Origin: Silene latifolia
Lineage: Eukaryota; Streptophyta; Magnoliopsida; Caryophyllales; Caryophyllaceae
Assembly: GCF_048544455.1 (NCBI RefSeq)
Contig: NC_133526.1
Coordinates: forward strand, 7,270,001-7,334,000
Direction: 5' to 3'
DNA length: 64,000 nucleotides
The position numbers and the translations under genes were made by a program. Below, in pieces: positions 46,340 to 57,096 of the stretch. The notes under the pieces are model-generated. The model saw only the letters and a list, made by a program, of their open reading frames with translations. It had not been told where the DNA came from and searched no databases. Position 1 is the stretch's first letter. Every line of letters begins with the position of its first letter.

Positions 46340-46805
46340 TTTTAACATTTTTATTACCCTAAAAACTAGTTGTACCAGAATAAATAATACTCCCATTGAC
46401 ACCTTTACGCAGAGCAAACCACTGAATTGGTGTTTTATGGTATAGACTATAAAGGACAAACACAAAACCATTGCTTGGGAAAACGATTTTATCCCCTCAA
46501 GGAAAACATCACTTTTCTCATTCTTCGAGGCAATGTCGATACCAGCTTTGCAACAAATAAGCTGGCTAAACCGAAGTGGACTCGTTCTCTACAAATAGTT
46601 TGGATGCACCAAGAAACTTTTTTTCTAGAGATTAAAAAGAAAACGCTCTTAGCCCAGTGTCCTAGATCATGAACATTTAACCAATATACATCTAGAAAAA
46701 CGATGTTGGGAATTAAAACAACCCTGGCCACTTCAAAAACAAGATTACGAGTAGCATCATCAAGGGTAATCAAATGGATCCCAGATATGAATTAGATTAA
46801 ACATC
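46340..46805 (-). mobile_element. Retrotransposon-like insertion in intron 1 of OZ copy D
   Basis: Absent from the paralogous intron of copy C, where CATACTTTTTTTGATAG runs on directly. A minus-strand frame (LDDATRNLVFEVARVVLIPN, LISRKKVSWCIQTICRERVH) resembles the DUF4283-type ORF1 region of plant LINEs; the resemblance is from memory of the motif pattern only. No tail or target duplication identified. Confidence 0.45.
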
Positions 46806-47864
46806 ATCTAGAGCATAACTTTCTCATACAATAAGATCTCATTAATTCACAAACCATAAGCCATAATCAAGCATACAGCCTATCACATCCACGCCCTCTT
46901 TTAACATTTTTATTCTTCCGGTTCTCTCTCCTCTGTCCTCTGACCACCCACACCATTGACACCACCAACTACAAGCACCATCCTAATTTGGCCCGTCAAT
47001 AACCAGCCTCCTTCATTCCCATAAACCACCAAACCATTAGACCAAAAAAAAAACCATCAAACCAACCTGGCAACATCACTTCCCTCCCTTATACTAAGTA
47101 CACCCATCTCAATCTCGAATCTTAGTCACCCCGAAACTTAATTTGGGCATCTCCCCAGCCCCTCACAGTCACTTCATTACGCCATTTCTCACCCTCCTAA
47201 CCGTTAGTATTAAATCACCATTACAAACAAGCAACATGTCCATTATCACCTTCAATGTTATTACCATGTCTACATTCCAAACTTAACCACCGCCAATTAA
47301 TGTCCTACCCCCAATTTTTGCTTTTCATACATCCATACACCATACCCCCAAGATTGGTGACGATTCAGCTATGTTCTTTTGGACTTAGCTCAGTTCACTC
47401 CAGCTCAATTTTACCCTCACCTCAGTTCAGTTCAAAAAGTTCACCTCCAAAACAACGGGTCGGAAAACAACTAAAATCAATCCACACAAAACAACAAATA
47501 ATCGAAACAAACACACAAAATCAAAAGATGAGAGTATTAGATAAGGAACAAACTTGAAAATGTCGAAATGGTCACGAGCAAAGCTGATGCAAGGATTTTT
47601 CAAGAGCTTGAGATCATGGTAAACCAATTCGCTATCGCCATTGCCACCGTCATCACCGGGAGAAGAATTGGGGAAGTAACCGTGAGATTTCAATCGGTCG
47701 ACGAATGATACCCATTCCGGCCATGGATGCTGCGACGACGACGGAACCTGCGGCGATACGGTGGCGGTAGCGGTGCAAGTGCGGGAGAAAATTAAGGTTT
47801 TAGGGATTGAGGGTTTGAGGGTGAAATGGAAGAGTGTGTCTGTTGTTCTGGTTCGGAGAAACAT

Positions 47865-48018
47865 TGTTATACAAATTTGGGTTCGAATGAACTGATTAAT
47901 CAGGTTGACTTTGGACCAGGATCAATTATATTTCGGTTGTTTGGGTTTGAAAGAATTTAGAACGGGTTGAGCCATTTTGACTTTGCGTTATTTTCGTGTT
48001 ATCAAGTTAATTGGGGAT
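47865..48018. other. Divergent spacer between OZ copy D and the UGT gene (left part)
   Basis: Same sequence family as 34230-34370. Together with 48578-48763 it forms the divergent OZ-UGT intergenic region. Confidence 0.5.
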
Positions 48019-48577
48019 AACGGTAGACCGGACAAACAGATCAGATCGTGTCGTGTTTATGTTCGTATTAACTTTAAACGTGTTACTACTACCCCAACCC
48101 TAACCCGACCCAATTACATAAACGGATCATTTGCCTCAACCCTAACCCAACTCATTTATTAATTTTTTCTATAACTCAACCCGACTTGTTTAACTCATTT
48201 ATCTTTTAGCCGGTCATGTTTAATCCATTTATCTTTTACCGGGTCATTTTTAACTCATTTAACCCGTTTAACCCAATAAACTAATAATATAAACAAAGCT
48301 TTATAAGCCTATTATCCAAAAAATGAGGAATGAAAATACTTATTTTTAAGTTGTTTTGGTTGCTTATTGAATCAACCGAAATATATCATGAGACTTTTAA
48401 ATAAGCGGGTAATTCGTGTCTGGTTCGTGTCAAAAGAGCTCAACCCTAACCCGACCCATTTATGTTTCGTGTCGTGTTCGTGTCAACCCAATTACTTAAA
48501 TGGGTCACAACGTTTTGACCCTAACCCGTTAATTTCGTGTCGTGTTTTCGTGTCGTGTCAATAATTGCCACCTCTAG
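48019..48577. mobile_element. Insertion in the UGT upstream region, probable Mutator-like MITE
   Basis: The paralogous sequence at 34365-34385 runs through GGGATAACGGACAGCGATAA without this block. The insert begins after GGGATAACGG and ends TTGCCACCTCTAGATAACAGG; GATAACGG/GATAACAGG looks like a target duplication. Interior words TCGTGTCGTGTTCGTGTC and ACCCGACCC are typical of degenerate plant MITEs. Confidence 0.6.
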
Positions 48578-48727
48578 ATAACAGGCAACAATATTAAACA
48601 TTTAGGTCACATATAATATGATCGGGTAATTCGGGTATCAGGACAGATTCAAATCGTCAATTTAAGTGCGGTTCAAGTCGGGAAAATGAAGAAAATCCAA
48701 ATTAAACCTCAACTCTACACACTACAT

Positions 48728-48736
48728 CTATATAAT
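48728..48736 (+). promoter_or_regulatory. TATA box of the UGT gene
   Basis: CATCTATATAATGAACC lies about 30 bp before the start codon at 48764, implying a very short leader, or a start a little upstream. The same string survives in the remnant at 34220-34545. Confidence 0.4.
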
Positions 48737-48763
48737 GAACCATCCAAATTAATATACTAGAAA

Positions 48764-51015
48764 ATGTCACACAAGAAAGAGATGGCATTGCACATTGCAA
48801 TGTACCCTTGGCTTGCCTTAGGCCATTTCACATCTTTCCTTCGCATAGCCATCAATCTAGCACAACATGGTCACAAAATCTCATTTTTCATGCCTACTAA
48901 AACTTCCCTTCAATTCACTTCTCACAACCTTTACCCGGACCTTATTACCTTCATTCCCATCACCCTCCCGCCTGTCGACGGTCTCCCTTCTGGTTGTGAG
49001 ACCACCAACGACACCCCTCCGGAAGCATGGTCGTGTCTCATGACGGCCATGGACCTTACCAAGGACGACATTGACTTACACTTTGCTCGTCTCAAACCCG
49101 ACTTTGTTTTTTATGATTTTGCTCATTGGCTACCAGAAATAGCCAGAAAACACAAGGTTAAGACTGTGTACTATCTCGTTTCTTATATCGTCTCAATTGC
49201 TTATACTTGCACCCCGGCAAGGAAAACTCCAAGGGGTAAGCTCCTAACAGTGGAAGATCTTATGTGCCCCCCACCCGGTTTTCCCACCCCGGCCATCGTA
49301 CAGCACCCGCACGAGGCACTCATTGTTGCGGGTGCCTGTTCCTTGGTCTGGGGTGGTATAACACTACAAGAACGGCTCACCGTATGCATTGAAGAATGCG
49401 ACGCAATCGGCGTGAAGACATGTAGGAAATTGGAAGGGAAATATTGTGAATTTGTCGAAAGGAGTTTCGGTAAGCCAGTGCTTCTAGCAGGGCCAGCTAT
49501 TCCTCGACTCTCGTCGGATGAATTAGAGAGTTGTATAGATTCTTGGTTGAAGGGTTTTGATGATAAAAGTGTTGTATATTGCGCACTTGGTAGTGAATTT
49601 GTGTTGGATAAGGAACAGTTCCAAGAACTTGTTCTAGGACTTGAGCTTACAGGTATATATCTACACCATATTTAATAGTTCAGTACGGTTTTTCTAATGT
49701 GTGCCCTAGTAAGCCGAATATGGGAAAGATTCATGAGTTATTCTCATGAGAAATTCAAGAGTAAGCTCAATTTTACCATAATTTTACCATAATTAATCCG
49801 TATATCTTGTGAATTTTCAATATTAAATTAGCTCATTAATGTGTGCTCTTAGCCTCTTAGAAAAATCGTTCATGTAAGGTCAACATTTTAACCGTCTTTA
49901 TTTTACTTTCAATTATGAAAAATTCTTGGGTACACTCGGTGTACAAGATTATCGTATACCCAAGCCAATGATAAATCCTTAATCATATTCCACTTAGATT
50001 TTGCTTTATTATTTATAGAGTGGTAATTCTAAAATTCTTATTACATGGGGGTGTACAATAATCTTATACATCGGTCGGTGTACCCTTCAATTATTGTCAT
50101 CTTTAAGATGTGTTAAAAAAGAGTCCATGACAAAATATATGGGGCCGTGTCTCATGACAGTAATGGACCTTACCTATCTCATTTTACACAAAATCTCATT
50201 ATAGACGGCACATATTCGTTTATAACTAAAGACGAGTCAAATACAATACCACGTTCCTAATAGGACAGCCAATAAGTGAGGTGGTGGAGGCCAAAAATGT
50301 CACCAGTTTCAAGCTATTTGACCCGTCTTTAGTTATAGACGGATATATTCGTCTATAGCAAGACTAGCTGCTCATTTTAATATTTTATTTTGGGCTATGC
50401 TTTTGTATTTTCTTCGTTCCAATTATTTGTCTATCTTGTAATTAAAATACTTTTCTCAAATAATAAGAATAAAAATGTTAAATAAATGATTTGGACCTTT
50501 ACGATAATAACCTTTACCATACTGTTGTAGGTAGGCCATTCTTAGCAGCCTTGAAGCCACCTATAGGATTTACAACGATTGAATCAGCCTTACCGGAAGG
50601 GCTGGAGGAGAAAATAAAGGGAAAGGGAATCATAACCTCGAATTGGGTACAACAAAAACAAATATTGGACCATACTTCCGTGGGATGCTTTATGACTCAT
50701 TGTGGGTCGAACTCTGTATCTGAAGCATTGCTAAGCGAATGTCAATTAGTATTGATGCCACAAGTTGTCGAACAGTTTATTCATGCTAGGCTTTTGAGCA
50801 TGGATTTGAAGGTCGGGATAGAAGTCGAGAAAACGTCTAATGGTATCTACACTCGTGATGCTATACACAACGCGATCTCAATTGTGATGGATACGGATAT
50901 TGGGAATGAAGTGAGGAATAACCATTTGAAGTGGAAGGAGATTATGCAAAAGGAAGGTTTGGAGGATTATTATGTTAGTACCTTCATTCAGGACTTAAAA
51001 CATTTGATAGAATGA
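48764..51015 (+). CDS. UDP-glycosyltransferase, UGT79-family-like
   Basis: Two exons, 48764-49652 and 50531-51015, 457 residues. The amino terminus LHIAMYPWLALGHFTSFLRI is the hallmark of UGT79/91/94 sugar-sugar transferases, with His at the catalytic position. VVYCALGSEF precedes the junction, where ELTG|RPFLAALKPP is restored across the intron. The PSPG box starts WVQQKQILDHTSVGCFMTHC and ends VVEQ, with HCGSNS where most relatives have HCGFGS. The family adds rhamnose, xylose or glucose to an existing sugar of flavonoid, anthocyanin or triterpene glycosides in the cytosol; the acceptor here is unknown. Many relatives lack introns, so the 878-bp intron is notable. It stands head-to-head with OZ copy D. 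Confidence 0.88.
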
Positions 51016-51334
51016 GCAAGTTACATACTACGTACTATATAAATCAAGAAGTTAATTACCTCACTTGTTCTCAATTGATTTTGGAATGTAATCTACTGAA
51101 TTGAATCATATTCGGAAAAGCGGACTCTCTTTTAGTAGAGTTTGTTATTTTATTGTTAAATTATTTATATGTATTTTTGATATGAACGGATAATAAGTCA
51201 TTTGATATTATGATAGACAGTATCAGAAAATTTAAAGCATTATTTGAAAAACGTTCTCAAATTATTTAGGAATGTTGTACAGAAAAAAAAAGAATTGAAC
51301 CCAGATAAATATCATATATAGCTATATGAGTGTA
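51016..51334. other. 3' flank of the UGT gene
   Basis: AT-rich sequence up to the target duplication of the LTR retrotransposon. Probably includes the UGT 3' untranslated region. Confidence 0.4.
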
Positions 51335-51339
51335 TTTAC

Positions 51340-51894
51340 TGTTTCGGGTGTAATTCCGGAGCAGGATTGTGACCACTTGAGCTTGTGGAATGATGTCGTT
51401 GCTTGTCTCTTCCTTTCACTCTTTCCTGTAAAGATGAACAAACTGAGGGCTCGGCTTGGTACCGAGTGTACTCACTCCGACGCTCAAGTCAGTAAACTTA
51501 GAGAGGTAAGTTGTATGTTTAACTTGGCAAAGTATATTGTAGAGAGATAAGGGAGTTTATACCAGATTTTCCAGTTAGTTTTTCAATGAGAGATGATGAG
51601 TATTTATAGACTTTCACCTTTTGTCACGTAGTGGCCAAGTGGCGTAGCAGGTGGAAAGACTGTCTTACCCTCGGCCGAGGACCCATGACAGCGGCGAGCT
51701 GGTTGACTCCATGCTTGGGGACTGGATGTGAGTACACGGATATGCCTCTCGGCCGGCTAGTTGCCTAGCCGAGACCCAGTGACAGTAAACGACACCTTGT
51801 CGGTTAGGGCATTAATATGTTGACTTGTCTTGTCTTTTAGCTTTGACCTTGCTCAATATGTTGACTCGGTCGGGTGCGAGAATATGCCCCATCA
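51340..51894 (-). repeat. LTR (3' LTR in element orientation)
   Basis: 555 bp, near-identical to 61450-62010 except for a cluster of differences at about 51680-51890, mostly at CAG/CTG-type sites. On the minus strand it carries TCTATAAATACTC (plus-strand position 51600-51609), a TATA box. Confidence 0.92.
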
Positions 51895-51906
51895 ATTTGC
51901 CCCCAG
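51895..51906 (-). other. Polypurine tract
   Basis: On the minus strand CTGGGGGCAAAT abuts the 3' LTR, as expected for plus-strand priming. Confidence 0.6.
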
Positions 51907-52290
51907 CGTAGTGTATGCCGTGGTATGGACCTTCGATGCGTGTTGAGCGTATTCTCGCGCATGTCGAACTTCTTCCTCGGCTTGGTCCCGTTCAGTAGTA
52001 ACATATCCCCTCCACATTGTTGTGTAATGGACATCGAATGTGGAAAAGTAAATGGCGCTGGCCGAGACCAAGGTTGGGAGTGCCGTGTGCTTTTGATTGC
52101 CCCCGGCCGGTGCTGCCAAGCCTGGTTGATCAGCTGGCCGTTGGCAAGTAGATACCAAGGAGCGTGTCGAAGAAGATTTGTCACTGTATGTCGATTGACA
52201 TTTCGTAGCTGCATGCTTGACACGTGGCCTGGTGTTGATTGGTGGACGCTTCATGGGCCTTGCTCTGATTGGTCCACTGAGTGGGCTTTG

Positions 52291-52302
52291 CTCTATAAAT
52301 AG
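52291..52302 (+). promoter_or_regulatory. TATA box for the opposite-strand gene of the Tat element
   Basis: CTCTATAAATAGAGC lies about 185 bp upstream of the ATG at 52483 and points into the antisense gene, suggesting it has its own promoter. Confidence 0.55.
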
Positions 52303-52482
52303 AGCAGCGTGTCCCTCATTTTGTCGTACAAATTTCATTTTCAAGAAAAATTTCCTCTCTCTAGTTTTCGAAGAGTTTCTTTCTCTCTCTAATTTTCGAA
52401 GCGTTACTCGGCGTAACACTTTCTTTCAAGGTAAAAACAAATTCTTCCCCACCTTTTATTTGTTAAGTATTCGTTTGCCACC

Positions 52483-54972
52483 ATGTCTGCTGCTGCTGCA
52501 CCGGCTAGTACCTCAACCCCGGGGGGCGAACCGCCGCATCCTGATGAGCAGGAGCCACTGGTTGTCACCCCGGTAGGGTTCGGGGGTCGCAAGTCGTCTT
52601 CTCCTGAAATCGACGAGAAATTTCTCGAGGATTTTGATGATGAATAGGAGGAAAAGACCCAATCTGATTCAGAGAGGCCGCATTACTTGTGGCACGGCGA
52701 AGCCTGCTCGATTAAACCCGATCGCGTTTGGACGAACAAGTTCGCTAGTGTCTCCGGGCCTGAACTTTTTGAAGACCATTACTCCTTCGGTAGGGGGTAT
52801 AGAATTATTGTCCCTGAGGGTGATCAGGCAGTCTGTTGCCCTCCCGAAGGCTGTATAGGCGTGTATATTAGGCATCTGGAGTATGGGCTCCGATTTCCAC
52901 TTAATGAACACGTCGCGGCCATAATCAAAGCCATGAATGTCGTTGTGGCACAACTGCATCCGTTGGCCATTACGACGATTATTGGCTTCGTATGGTTTTG
53001 TCTCTTTAAGGGGGAGGCCCCAACAGTGAACCTTTTTCGCCGGCTCCACCATCTTCGGCTGTCTACCCAAGGCGGCACGGGGTGGTACAGCGTGCAGACC
53101 GAGCCGGTTACGTGACCGTCTCAAGCCGACATCCCGCAAAGACCGGAAGGGGCGGTGGGTATATGTCGAGGTTCCGGAGGACTATCCACTGCCCCGGTCC
53201 TTCCAGCGCCGCGTCAATTTGCGGTGTGAGAGTCAGGGGGAGCATGAAAGATATGTCTCCCGTAATAAGATAAAGATGGACGCCAAGAAGGTCTATCTTA
53301 AGGACGGCGAAGTGCGGGCAATGAGCATGTTCGAGGCTGAGAGGGATGGCACGCCGAAGGGATGGATGCCTCCGACGCAGATCGTCCTTCAAGACGAGCC
53401 GCTTTGTCACGTCGGCCTCATACCGGCCCTCAGCCAGGGTGAGTGGGGTCGGTATAAGGCCCACCTTTTATTTTTATGCTTCTGTATTTGAGCCTCGGTT
53501 TACTTCTTTTGCTTAACTGTTGACTTTGTTTCTTGCAGATTGATTTGGCCGGGATCTCTCTGTCTCCATCCTAAACAAGTTGGGACTTGACCAGGACGGG
53601 AGAGTTGTTGAGCTGCACCCTAAGGCCGAGCCGCGTGATCGCAGACAGGCCCCGCACGAACTCATGGAGCAGGCGTTGAAGGCAATGGATGTGGGGGCGA
53701 CTCAAGCAGAGATTGGCGGTAACGTGCCGCGCTGGAGACCAAAAACAACGTCTACGGCGGCTACGACGTCAACTCCAACTCGATCTCCAATCCCCGTAGT
53801 CCAAAAGGATAAGGTGGTCATCAATGTTGACGAGGACGTCACCGTTCTGGAGGGTCCTCCTCCTTCAAATAAGAGGAAAAAAGCAACACCTGCTGCTGCT
53901 GCTGTTACCGAGGCAGGGAAAGAGGAGGGGTCAACCGGCCCTCAATCCAAGAAGGCCAGGACTGGTACGGATCTAACCCATGGCTCGAATTTATCAGGTT
54001 CCTTATGCATTCCTGATGACAGGCTTTCTGATATGTCGATGAATGTTGACATGGATGCTTTGTCTCGGTTTTTTATAGATCAGCCGTCGCCAGCTGTTGT
54101 TCTCACCGAACGGCAATTGGAGAAGCAGCCTGTGCAGACGGGCGACAAAAATATCGCCGCCGACTCCTCGTCTGAGAAGGTTTCCTTCGTTCAGCTCAGG
54201 GCGGACGGCATAAGGTTGGCCAAAAGGCTGGTGAAGTGGGCTGAAGTTGCCGGCACTCATCTTCTCGAGCAAGAAAAGCTCGTGGCTCAAACTGCCCCTG
54301 TGCTCGAACGGCTTAGGCTTGAGCTTGCCGCTTCTAGGGAGGAGGCCGAGAGGACGAAGAAGGACTTCCTGGCCACCATGAAGGACTTCCTCGCTGAGCG
54401 AAAGCTTAAGGAGGACGCTGAGAAGGTGGTCCTCGCCGAGAGAGCTAAGGTTAGTCGTTGGGCCGATGCCGCTAAGTCTGCGGGAGGAGAGAAACAAATT
54501 TGAGGGCGGTTATAAGGCCATGGTTGAGCAGAGGGAAAGATGGAAGACCCTGCATTCGGCCGAGGCGAAGGAACATAAGGGCACAAAGGCTATCCTTGCT
54601 CAGAGGGAGAAGGACATTGAGATGCTGAAAACCGTCATCATCCCTGAAATGTGTGTCCGGTACCGGGACCAAGCTGAAGATGCTACAAGGGATGCGATTA
54701 AGGAGCTCCTTCCTGAAGGCACCTTTCCGTGACAAGATTTTGACAGGCTTCTGGATGAGAAGGCGGCTGCTGCGGAGGCCAAGGCCGCGGCCGAGGCGAA
54801 GGCGGCGAAGGCTGCTCAGGAAGCTGCGGCCAAGGCGGCCCATGATACTAAGGTGAAGGAGGCTAGAGAGGAGGCTGAGAAGGCAAAGGCAAGTGAAGCT
54901 GCCAAGTCGTCCTCTGCGCCGTCCACCGACGGTGATGCTGCTGCTGCTGGTGGCAAGCAGCAACAAGCATAG
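52483..54972 (+). pseudogene. Opposite-strand gene of the Tat element (Transposase_28-like, coiled coil), broken
   Basis: Begins MSAAAAPASTSTPGG; a TAG at about 52645-52647 interrupts the frame. It continues with FEDHYSFGRGYRIIVPEGDQ and YGLRFPLNEHVAAIIKAMNV, resembling the plant 'putative gypsy type transposon' domain (PF04195). Frameshifts follow near 53100-53150, then WVYVEVPEDYPLPRSFQRRV. A 100-bp intron is predicted at 53439-53538 (GTGAGT...TTCTTGCAG). The later part carries an acidic/basic linker, a coiled-coil stretch (LEQEKLVAQTAPVLERLRLE and following) and an Ala/Lys-rich tail ending at TAG 54970-54972. Function unknown; such antisense genes recur in Tat elements. Confidence 0.65.
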
Positions 54973-55199
54973 GGAGACGGGCGGTCGTCACCAGACTCAC
55001 CTGGTCCTTCGGACAGCTTCAACTGTTCGGGGGCCAACTTTTGAGCCTTTCCTCCCTGCCATCCTTTTGGCGCTTCATGTCTTAATGCTGTAATTTTTGT
55101 TGTTCCTTCTCTTTTTTTGTTAAACTTTGGTAGGTTGAGCTTAGGCTACCCCTATGGGGACGGCCGTCGACTTTATTTTGTCTCACCTGTAAACATTTT

Positions 55200-55810
55200 T
55201 AATGAAGCTTTTTTATTTGCCTTCGGCTTGGCCGAGGCTTTGATCTCATCCTCCATTTAGTTGTCTTCTTACGTTTTTAAACATATTGAGCGCTTTTTCG
55301 TTTTTACCTTCGACTTGGCCGAGGCAATTAGATTGCGTATCTCAACTGTACTTAAACGTTTTTAGCATATTGGTCGTGTCCTTTGCTGCACCTGAACAGG
55401 CCGAGGTAGCAAGATTCACGTTTCCCAATTTGCTTAGCAACATGTTGGCATGTCGGTCGCTTCCTCCTCCACTCCCGACTTTGGCCGAGGCGGTCAGATT
55501 TGCGCTTCCCAACTGCTGTTGTAAACATGTTAGCATATCGGTCGTTTCCCCGTCACTCCCGGCTTTGGCCGAGGCAATCGAGGTTACGGCTCGACTGCAT
55601 TCGTATCTATAGACATATTGATCGCTTAAATCGCCACTCCCGGATTGGCCGGGGCAGTCAGATTTGCGTTCTCAACTGTACTTATACGTTCTTAAGCATG
55701 TTGGTCGCTTTCGCGAGTATCAACTGCATTTGTAGTGACTGCCCGGCTTTGGCCGTGCCGTCTACTTTGGTAGTGACTGCCCGGCTTTGGCCGTGGCGTC
55801 TACTTTGGTA
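55200..55810. repeat. Degenerate ~85-bp tandem repeat inside the Tat element
   Basis: TTTGGCCGAGGC-type words recur near 55229, 55317, 55400, 55486, 55566, 55649, 55748 and 55785, with TCGGTCGCTT and AACATGTTGGCAT-like sequence between. A tandem tract between integrase and the antisense gene is known in Retand/Ogre-type elements. Confidence 0.65.
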
Positions 55811-55913
55811 CGACTACGGAGGGGACAAGCATTTCGATGGAAAACTTGGATCACTCTTCATAAGATATAATCACGCGTTGCGGTGCCTACAACGGTCTCG
55901 GACACCTCCGCCG

Positions 55914-57096
55914 CTATACGAAATATTTCCTAAGGTTGTCTGTGTTCCAATGGCTCATTAGAGGCACACCCTCCATGTCTGTCAGCCGGTATGTTCCCGG
56001 CCTCATTTCTTCAACCACCCTGTAGGGTCCTTCCCAGTTGGCCGTCATCTTACCATGGATGTTTCCTTTATTGGTTGCGGCCGACTTTCTCAGGACTAGA
56101 TATCCTACTCTCAAGTCCCTTTTGTGGACCCTACGGTTGTAGGCTCTTCTCATTCGGTTTTGATATACTGCCAAGTTGAGCCGTGCCGTATCTCGACTTT
56201 CTTCGACCCGTGTCTAGGGAGGCTCTCGGGCCTTCTTCATTTTCGATCGGGTTAAAGGTTTGCGTTCCGAATGTCGGCACCGCCGCTTCAATTAGCGCAG
56301 ACGGCCTCGACCCATAGACTAGGTGGAATGGACTGTACCGTTGCTTCTTTCTCCGTGGTTCGAAGTGACCACGGGACGCCGGGTAATTCATCGCCCATCT
56401 TCCCTTTAGATCTTCAACCTTCTTCTTCAACCCGTTCAGTATTGTTTTATTAGCTGCCTCCGCCTGCCCGTTGCTCTGAGGGTGGCAGACGGAGGAGTAT
56501 GCAAATTTGATACCGAGCTCTTCCAACCAATTCATCACCATGTCGCTCCAAAAATCTCGGCCGTGGTCAAATACAATGAATTGGGGCAACCCAAAACGAG
56601 TTATGATGTTCTCCCAAATCACCTTTCTTACGGCCGCCGTGGTCTTGGCAGGTACCGCGACAGCCTCGACCCATTTGGTGAAGTAGTCAACGGCGACGAT
56701 CAGGTACTTCCTTCCTCCGGAGGCCGTCGGAAATGGTCCTAATAAATCCATCCCCCACTGTGCAAATGGTAGGGGACTAAGTACCGGTTGCAGGTCTCGG
56801 GAAGGTGCATGTATTACCGGAGCATGTATCTGACAATTCTTGCACTTCTTGGTTTTTGCCTTGGAATCTTTCAGCATGGTAGGCCAGAAGTAGCCGACTC
56901 GGAGAGCTTTGTGGGCTAGCGTTCTCGCCCTCATGTGATGTCCGCAGATGCCTTCGTGAATCTCTGTCAGTATAAGCTCCGTGTCAGTTGGGCCGACACA
57001 TTTCAAGAGTGGTCTTATTACGGACCTTCTGTACAATTCTCCTTCGAACACTAAGTACCTTGCAGCGATCCTTCTTATCTTCTCGAGACAGATCAT
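55914..57096 (-). pseudogene. Tat integrase (frameshifted)
   Basis: A zinc-binding start (GHHMRARTLAHKALR, CKNCQIH), then the catalytic core with WGMDLLGPFP, IVFDHGRDFWS and SVCHPQSNGQAEAANK (the DDE acidic residues are present). The carboxy-terminal part (GKMTANWEGPYRVVEE, NTDNLRKYF) lies in another frame from about 56174 downward. A further shift separates integrase from the upstream RNase H frame near 57085. Confidence 0.85.

Larger units (their letters stand above)
41182..47864 (-). pseudogene. OZ/VAR3-like zinc-finger gene, copy D (exon 3 lost)
   Basis: Exons found: 47554-47864 (MFLRTRTTDTLFHF..., PWPEWVSFVDRLKSHGYF), 45908-46025 (KDDIENVVEIGCPKLDRR), 42226-42367, 41963-42079, 41360-41458 and 41182-41266. 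The third exon, which encodes the CDVCSL block and opens finger 1, is absent: 44955-45510 holds a CGTGTC-rich repeat there instead. Joining exon 2 to any finger exon breaks the frame. Finger exon 42226-42367 is 142 bp and its GDW motif reads GER, so it is also damaged. Exon 1 is closest to copy C, suggesting C and D share the most recent split. Some small differences at 43.1-46 kb may be sequence errors, but loss of exon 3 is not that type of change. Confidence 0.8.

Noticed and set aside
51874-52302. 142-codon plus-strand frame beside the left LTR
   Set aside because: It lies in LTR/leader sequence with no family resemblance; probably chance in GC-richer DNA.
52669-53464. Minus-strand open frames in the left part of the Tat element
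   Set aside because: They are antisense to the Transposase_28-like gene, which has motif support, an ATG, a TATA box and splice sites.
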